The notes under the pieces were generated by a model. The model did not search any database. It saw nothing but the letters and a program-made list of their open reading frames with translations, and was not told the DNA's origin. A stretch of DNA of 64,000 bases from Plecoglossus altivelis (taxonomy: Eukaryota; Chordata; Actinopteri; Osmeriformes; Plecoglossidae), in NCBI GenBank assembly GCA_036571765.1, contig BROE01000010.1, positions 12,142,034-12,206,033 on the forward strand. Reading direction: 5' to 3'. This document shows, in pieces, positions 57,201 through 64,000 of the stretch (positions are counted from its first letter, which is position 1; every line of letters starts with the position of its first letter). A program made the position numbers and the translations under genes.

Positions 57201-60001
57201 GCGTGGCTACCTCCGGTATAGCTAGCCAAACTTCTGTGGGTCCTGTGGCTAGCCTAGTTCACCTTGCCGTGAGGGACAAACTCCTCCATCATCTTCTTCA
57301 GGGGGTTCTCGTAATCGACGATCATCTGCCCCAGGCGCGGGTACTCCCGGTCACTATGACAACGAAGAACACAGTCACCTACACACCCCGTCATTACCCT
57401 ACCTGTGGTCACATGAACAGGCCGGTAATAACTTCAGTGGGCTAGCAGTGTCTAGTACCGACAGGCATCCTAGTTCACTATTAGGATGAAGCGGGCTAGC
57501 ATTACCTAGCACCGTGGGTCATCTCGTGGGCGTAGTTGTAAAGGCCAATGATGGCCTTCCTCTCCTCGATTCTGGACAGCAGCATCATTAGAGTTGTGTA
57601 GGTCACCACTAGATCCAGGTAGTTCTTGGTCAAGTCAAAGTTCACCGTCTACAAAAGACAAAAGAGGCACTTCTGCACAACTGGCTGCTATGGAAACCCC
57701 CTGGGATTCTCTTCCTTGACAGGGACGTAGAGACAGACTTACAATATCAAAGAAGACCTGGCAGGCATCGATAGTGTTCAGTAGTTCACAGACATGATCC
57801 TGGGAGAAGGAGATGAGGTGTTAGTTCATGTTCACATATTTTAGCTGTCACAGAAAATCCCCAGTGCAGAATAAATTGTTCAAGATTTATCATGGAATTC
57901 TTAACTAGAATATTTGCATCAAATAAACAAATGAGTAAACCATTCAAACAGCACTCAGACACGGTTACAGTTGTGTTGCTACGCCGTTTCCACCCTTCAA
58001 GTGGGTGGAGCCTGACCTTGAATTCCATGACATCGACAAAGGTGAAGTAGTACAAGGCTAGGTTCTTCAGGATCTCAGATTTCTCCTTCTGAAGCTGAGC
58101 GAGCTGTTGCTGTGGATACATGCATACACAAACGCACGTCAGGGCCACAGCCATTTAGGATGTTCCAACAGACATGTGACCAGTACGGACAAAGTAACAT
58201 GTCCAGGGTTCTACAGTCGGGGTCAGAACTGCCAGGCAGACTCATGTCTCTGTAGGTGCAGTCTGGCTATTGGGACATGAGCCTTGCAGTCAAGCAGTCA
58301 GCTGTTAAGCTACTGTTTTAACCCTTCAACTGTTTCAAGCCCTTCTTCAACCCCATAGATCTCATTGGTTGGTGACCTTAAAACACACATGAAGTGGCCA
58401 GTGGAATACTGTGACATATAATAACAATATCATATTAGCTAACTAGTTTGACATTGTTGTCTGAGATTCTACATACTAAGCTAACTAGTGGAGATCTTGA
58501 AGCAGCTACATGCTATGCTAATTAGGAGGATGATTTGTAGAGAGTTCTAGCCACTACATATGTGCCCTAAGGTCAGGTTAGTCAGAACATCACTTCAGAG
58601 AGTCAGGTGGACCAGAGTCCACCCAGGAAGACCCATATTAGCCGTTGTCGCTTGCGGCGCAGGGGAAAAGAGCCACCACATTTTACAGTGAGTAGCTTAG
58701 CGGTAATTCAATTAGCTAATGTGTTTTCAATAGTTTATTCATTTAACTTAAAAATTTGCAATGATAAAGTGAACTATAGAAACCACACCAGTTAACTGCA
58801 ATACATTTATTCATTTTTTTAAGAAATGAATACTGATCAATGTTTTCTTACCCACTATATTATATTTTGTGAATTTAGTGGGAATTTTTACATTTTATTT
58901 ACAAAATGTCTCTATGTCTCTATGAGAGACAATAAACACGAGTCCTAGTTACTTACATACTGTAGTAACCTTCCTTTCATACTAGATTCCCCAACACTGC
59001 TCACATAGGTCAAACACATGCAGGCAGCTTGAGCTACCAAGGCCACCGAAGAGGCTTTTAGTCAGTTCCAACTCATGTATACTGCACACTGAATATCCAA
59101 TACATGAATTTCATAGATGTCCCACTGTTTAACTTAATTATAAGTGTATGTCAGCCAAGGATAACTGTGACAGCACAGTTTCTACAATACCAGCTCTACA
59201 GAAGGTCTGCAGCACTAAACCACAGAACCCAAGACCTGATGCAGAATGAGACTGAAGCTCATGGAGAGGTTGACCAATAAGAGTCCAGAATGGGAAATGT
59301 TTATCCAAAAGGAGACTGGGAGGGAGGGAGATTATGCAGGCAGTGGGTTCTTTGGTTCTATGTAGTTTTCAGCTGATAAACTAAAGCTGTTTGACTATAC
59401 AAACCAAGATGAAGCGAAGCTTAGCAAAGCAAAATAGGACAAAATCGAACAAACTTACCAAAAAGAACAATCCAGAAAAAGCCAAGTTAAGGCATGCAAA
59501 ACAAAACATAGAAAAAAGGACAAACAAAGAAAACAACATAAGGGACCAGTTGACAGTTAAACGTGATGAAGCTGTACATTGTTCTGAGCCAGTTAGCAAC
59601 ACAATAACACAGCAAAGCTAACAGTCTGAACCTGATCCAAGAGTAAAGCTAACATTCTGACCAGTACCACAAAATCAGCTCTGACACCTGACAAGACATA
59701 GATAAGAATGTTTGAATCAATGGTATGGTTATGTGATCATAAAATTACTTTGCCTCCAATAACATGCACACACATACCAACACACAAGCGCGCGCCACTC
59801 ATCTAATCAACACCAACCAAAAACACTGCTGTCATGGTAATGGTGGATGACAACTTCCTGTCTGGCAGGAAGTGAGTGGACTGGACTCACGTTGTTGTTC
59901 CTGGTCTCGACAGCAGGGAACTTCCGGACGATGAACTTGACAGCCGACTCCAGGTTCTTGTCCACCAGGTACGAGGGCTTGGCCTTGGGGTCTCCACATG
60001 C
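50420..60001 (-). CDS. nckap1: NCK-associated protein 1 (NAP1), WAVE complex subunit; first coding exon outside the window
   Basis: Thirty coding exons, in transcript order: 60001-59891, 58109-58017, 57799-57743, 57648-57506, 57353-57263, 57161-57024, 56920-56872, 56709-56553, 56433-56377, 56272-56176, 55996-55890, 55784-55652, 55541-55460, 55361-55303, 55123-54978, 54657-54525, 54176-54057, 53832-53693, 53431-53300, 53049-52831, 52701-52571, 52456-52359, 52283-52190, 51731-51649, 51543-51463, 51360-51267, 51185-51069, 50945-50836, 50742-50653 and 50536-50420. The 3279 bp encode 1092 residues, exactly the number of human NCKAP1 residues after its first coding exon (1128 minus 36). NCKAP1 pairs with CYFIP in the pentameric WAVE regulatory complex that couples Rac1 to Arp2/3 actin nucleation. 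Landmarks are [81 protein letters not shown] and the end [13 protein letters not shown]. Near-perfect conservation excludes the haematopoietic paralogue NCKAP1L. No break was found. Confidence 0.97.
51783..52163. repeat. (GA)n compound array in nckap1 intron
   Basis: About 380 bases of GAGA, GACA and GTGA motifs between exons ending at 52190 and starting at 51731. In mRNA sense it is a pyrimidine tract of the same length. Confidence 0.95.
53973..54016. repeat. (TG)n microsatellite in nckap1 intron
   Basis: A perfect TG run about 40 bases from the exon border at 54057. A complementary (CA)n cluster lies at 54251-54315. Confidence 0.9.
54720..54935. repeat. G/A-rich minisatellite in nckap1 intron
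   Basis: Imperfect tandem copies of GGTGGGAGTGAGGGTAGAGG and GAGGAGAGAGAGGTAGGGGT. It fills the intron between exons 54525-54657 and 54978-55123. Confidence 0.85.
55170..55292. repeat. 22-bp minisatellite in nckap1 intron
   Basis: About five copies of CTGGCCAGTCTAGTTAGTTA with small changes, ending about ten bases before the exon border at 55303. Confidence 0.88.
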
Positions 60002-61099
60002 CTGAGGAGGGAAGCGGGGAGAACAGAGGACAGATCAACATGGCACAGCTACAGCTACAGCAGCCTAGCAGACATCCAGCATGAGCGTGTTAGTGGAAAA
60101 GGGCTGAGTGTTACACGGGCATGACCAGCAGGATGAGGGGACATGAACACAGCTGGAGGATGAGTGGGAGAGAAGAGAGGGAAACAGAGAAGAAGAAGAG
60201 AGAAGACAGAAAGAGAGAAACAGACAGACAAAAGAAAAACGGAACATGAGGGCAAGCACGTGCAGGAGAGAGAAATGAATTTAGAGAGGAGAGAGAAAAA
60301 GGGGGGAACTGAGAGAGAGCCCTTGCTAAGAATGTTCCCTGTGTTAGTCTTAGCTTTTGGCTGCCTCAGTCATTCAAGTCCTCAAGGATTCCAAACTTGA
60401 GTTTGCCTGGTTTGTCTTGACTTCACACTAGTTATCCAGTGGGTGACGCTCTCAGGGTGATTGCTTTAACACTGGGTGTAGAAGCAGACGTGCATTGTGG
60501 GAGACGTAGTGTTATGTGATGAGGGTGATGCTGCGCATGCGTGTGCAAGAACACAGATTGTGGTGATGGTGTCCACAACTTAGGAGTTGTAAGCTGCTAT
60601 AAACTGCCTTAAACTTACTCTCACCGGGGGCTACACGTTAAGACTGTTGACAGCAACAACAACAGTCACACAGCCGACCATACCTTTTATACCTACACTT
60701 TCATCACCTCCCTGTACGCTTATGTAGTGTTATGATGTGTCATAACAGCAGCAACCTGACATTACGGCACGACAGCCACACACAGCAGCGTTTCATTTTG
60801 CATGATGTTGGCAAATTTGCCAAAAATACAAAATGAAACGATAAAGGACAGAGGACACAGGCTTGAGTCAGCTAGTGCTTGTTCCCTCACTACAAGAAGG
60901 TTATTATGCGTATGTCTCCAGCTGGACTAAAGCCTGGTAGTGTTCCTACACTCACCATTCTGTCCGACTTCTCTCAAGTCAATACAGCTAGCTTCTCTAA
61001 CAGAGGGACTTTAATTTGGTGTGAAGGGCATCAGTTTGAGTTAAGCATGCTCGTGTCTAAAATACATGTCCAGTTGGTTAGGGTTAGCTTGTGTTAAAG

Positions 61100-61345
61100 G
61101 TACATATGCAAATGGGTTGCATTATCTCTTATTCTGGACAACACACAAATGGTTAGCAACAGCTACAGATAAATAGGTTAGCATTTTCTTGAGTCTCAAA
61201 TGAAGTTGCAGTTAGTCAAAGATACAGTTAGTTAGCATGATCTTGTGGCTCAGCTGAAGCTATAGCTAGTTACCATTAGCTTGTGGTTGAGGTACAAAAA
61301 TCGGTGATTAGCATTAGCTTATAGCTGCACTTCAAAAACAGATAG
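61100..61345. repeat. Degenerate repeat of TTAGCATTAGCTTGTG words
   Basis: Four to five poorly conserved units of about 50-60 bases, each with TAGTTAGCATTAGC or a near variant. Related TAGC-rich sequence occurs at 39360-39490 and 40960-41140. Confidence 0.55.
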
Positions 61346-63359
61346 TTAGCATTGACAACACAGATTTCTGAGAGACAGAGACTAGTCAAACAAAGGGTGA
61401 GACAACACACAGCACTCCCTAATTTACACACAGACAGACACTACAGCTAGCATTCCCTAGAGGCCATATAAGCTAGCATGAAGATAACTGCCAAGTCTGG
61501 TCATGATAATTATCTAGCCTGGAATGTAAATAGTCTAACATGTATGCCTTGTTGTATTTGCTAGGCTAACAGATATGCTTTTGCCTTGCTTTGTTGTAGC
61601 ATTAACTAGCATTATAGATAGTCTTGTACATCATATGAAAGTAATCCTTCTTTTTATTCTTCAATGGGATCACATAAAAGCTGACCTTGTAGCTAGGCTA
61701 GTACAAAGCTGATCTTCTCCAGTGAGACCATCAGACAGAAGCCAGAGCACACACTTCCTGTGTCTAGACATGCTATCCCAAAACTTCCTGTCTGGGGAAA
61801 ATAAAAAGACAGCATGGATTCTGAGGAAATTGGTCAGGCTTTGTTGCGTTTAAAGTGGGGTATCTCATTCACCAGTGCTAGGGTACACCAGCAACACAGA
61901 AAGGGGGGGATGGAACATGGGACTAGGCAGAGAGCGAAAGGAGGGGAGAGGGGAAGGAGGAGGAGGAGGAGATTCAGGGAAGGTGAGAAAGCTGTGCAAA
62001 CCTTCCAAACTTGTCCTTGCTGGGGGGGAAGCGTTGTAACAGAAAGAGAGAGAGGTAGACATCAAAACAGGCTCCAAAGCAACTAACATGCAGAGCTAGT
62101 TCAAACAAGGGCTTAGATAAACAGAACAGGTGTTAGGCTCCATGGCTCCATGTGGGGGCAGCAGAGAGTGCACCACCCCTAACTACTGAGGCGCTGCCCC
62201 ACCCGGGCGCTGTACACAACCTGACATTGCTGGGTGAGACAGAGGTCTACACTTCCTGTTCCTGTTGACCTCTGGCTGCCCCCTGACCTCTGTGCTGGGT
62301 AGGGGGGAGGGTCAGGGGAGAGGCAGAGGGAACAGCATGCAGGAGTAGCACAGCAGGGTATCTATTCTGGAACAACCCTGTTTCAGACAGCATTGTATAC
62401 CACAATATTGGTCGGGCATTATATTCGAACTGCATTTATTGATGATAGAAAAGGAGATTCCAGTGCGTATACATGACTGGTTCTGTCTTTAGACAGATTA
62501 CGCTTCTGAGTGGGTATAAACATATTCCAATGCTTGAACTTGGATGTTTTTAGCTATATGTATATTTCAGTGCTTATGCATGACTGGTTCTGCTTATATG
62601 TTTTTGACAGATTTTGGCCTAGTCACACATTGTAGTCCCGACATGACCCATAGCATTGCCAGGCCTGTTTATATGGTGTTAAAGGACTGCTAACCTCTTT
62701 ATCGATCAAACTGAAGTCATTTTGCTGACTACTTGTGTCCCTGTAGTTTAGTCCTTAACCTTAAATGGCTGACATTATCACGTGCATGGGACGTGCATGG
62801 GACGACCATGGTACGGAGGTGGAATTTCCTTAGTTCATAATGGCAGTGCTTCTCAAACGTTTTGTTCCAAAAACCAGCACAGGATGACCATATTATATAT
62901 GGATCAAAACCATTTTCCTTTTTCTAGTTCTGCAGCGAGTTGCCCATTTCTAATTCCTCAGTTGTCCTTTCAGCTGATCGTGCCTAGCTACTGACGCATT
63001 CACATCATTCTCTGAAGGGAAAAAAGGAAAACAAACAAGAGAGAATATGCTGCAGACTAGCACCAGTCTACAGACCTGATTTTGAAAAACACAGTTATAT
63101 TGCTGTGTGCCAATTACACATCTGTCAATGCATGACATCACTGACGAACTGGTCTAAGCTGGGAACCAATGAGCTGCTAGTAACATCGTCATGGAAACAC
63201 GGTAACCTGACAAGCTAATATGAGGAGGTAGATTCTGCTGCTCTCTACTGCTCTGACTGCATCTCCACTGAGCCTGTTGCTAAGCAACAGGGCCACTGCA
63301 TGTGCAGTTACAGTTCTGTAGACTATAAAACAGTGACAGCCATTACATAACACAACCAT

Positions 63360-63545
63360 GCTTGCCTTTCTAATATAACATGACCAAGCTAGGCTTTCGA
63401 ATTTAACATGACCATATCACCCTTTCTAATATAACATGATCAAGCTAGGCTTTATAGCATAATAATCTAACCAAGCGCGTCCTTCTAACGTAACATGACC
63501 ATACAAGCCTTTCTAACCTAATATGGCCAAGCTAGGCTTTTAGTT
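63360..63545. repeat. Tandem repeat of TTTCTAATATAACATGACC units
   Basis: Six imperfect units of about 28-32 bases with the shared words TTTCTAA, AACATGACCA and AGCTAGGCTTT, alternating in two versions. Confidence 0.8.
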
Positions 63546-63594
63546 TAACATGACTTAGTATCTTTCTCTATGCTATATTGTGCTTTATATATCG

Positions 63595-63734
63595 CAAGGG
63601 TGCCCAATCCTGGCCCCCAGGGGCCAAGGTCCTGAAAGTTTTAGGCGTGTCCATGCACTAGCACACCTGATTCTACTGAATGGGTCGTTATCAAGCTCTG
63701 TGGAAGCCTTCAGGATCAGAATTGGACACCTCTG
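63595..63734. mobile_element. hAT-type MITE, copy 2 of the family at 14908
   Basis: About 140 bp starting CAAGGGTGCCCAATCCTGGC and ending ATTGGACACCTCTG, the inverse of the start. It shares the CAGGGGCCA, ACACCTGATT and TTATCAAGCT words with the agpat3 copy. The flanks ATATATCG (63587-63594) and ATATATTG (63735-63742) form an 8-bp duplication with one change. The interior is shortened relative to copy 1. Confidence 0.8.
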
Positions 63735-64000
63735 ATATATTGCATAATGCAGAATGACATGGCAGTGCAGACTAATGGTTACTGGTATAGCTGATATAGA
63801 CCAAACAGGCAGTCTGCCGTCTTTTCTGAACTGAGGACAGAACTTCTGACTGAGAGGCTGAGCTATCTTGATTGAACACATATTCTGACTAAAGAACAGG
63901 GCTCTCCTGATTGGCCAAATGTGCCAAGACCTAGATGACTAAGGAACCAGGAAGGTAGTATTTAATGTGGAGTGACTACAGATTCTATTTCGCTTCATGA

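Larger units (their letters stand above)
60002..64000 (-). other. nckap1: First intron of nckap1 (partial)
   Basis: Nearly 4 kb with no coding exon on either strand. I searched the minus strand for the expected N-terminal block of NCKAP1 (SQQKLAEKLTILNDRG) and did not see it. The interval has TTAGCATTAGCTT-type degenerate repeats (61100-61345), a purine-rich stretch (61890-61990), an AACATGACCAAGCTAGGC-type repeat (63360-63545) and a MITE. Confidence 0.7.

Overview
This is a vertebrate nuclear window, almost certainly from a teleost fish. Every gene is split by short introns with GT-AG borders, the proteins are 60-90% like their human counterparts by eye, and introns and spacers are crowded with (CA)n, (GA)n and longer tandem repeats. 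The gene order joins a segment matching human 21q22.3 (TMPRSS3, PDXK, AGPAT3) to one matching human 2q31-q32 (PLEKHA3, ITGA4, NEUROD1, PPP1R1C, PDE1A, NCKAP1). I recall the same association from zebrafish chromosome 9. I cannot name the species.

Layout: tmprss3 (5' half, minus, 27-1728) and pdxk (plus, 3751-8728) are divergent across a 2 kb spacer. agpat3 (plus, 13131-16472), plekha3 (plus, 17407-19490) and itga4 (plus, 20797-29767, 28 coding exons) follow head to tail. A neurod-family bHLH gene (minus, 31529-32623) comes next, then a long spacer holding a 622-base N gap (35123-35744). ppp1r1c (plus, 37288-40094) converges on pde1a (minus, 41902-47413). nckap1 (minus, 50420-60001) has 30 exons in the window; its first coding exon lies beyond the right edge, and 60002-64000 is its first intron. 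Exon borders were read by hand. Reading phase was checked across the junctions and closes for every gene; the only ambiguous junction is one in tmprss3.

These genes do not form a pathway; they are a conserved neighbourhood. Their products cover vitamin B6 kinase activity, phospholipid acylation, Golgi PI4P sensing, leukocyte adhesion, neuronal or endocrine transcription, PP1 inhibition, Ca2+/calmodulin-dependent cyclic nucleotide hydrolysis and actin nucleation through the WAVE complex. Relative to the human map, CERKL, ITPRID2, DNAJC10 and FRZB are not seen where expected.

The most unusual signals are in itga4. One exon carries four perfect-period 33-bp coding repeats, each with an N-glycosylation sequon, just before a furin-like RRSKR site. 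The end of the cytoplasmic tail and the stop codon fall inside a roughly 20-copy 34-bp minisatellite. plekha3 carries its own 33-bp (11-residue) coding repeat. Two hAT-type MITEs and one 5'-truncated non-LTR retrotransposon are also identified. I found no RNA genes, CRISPR arrays or complete mobile elements.
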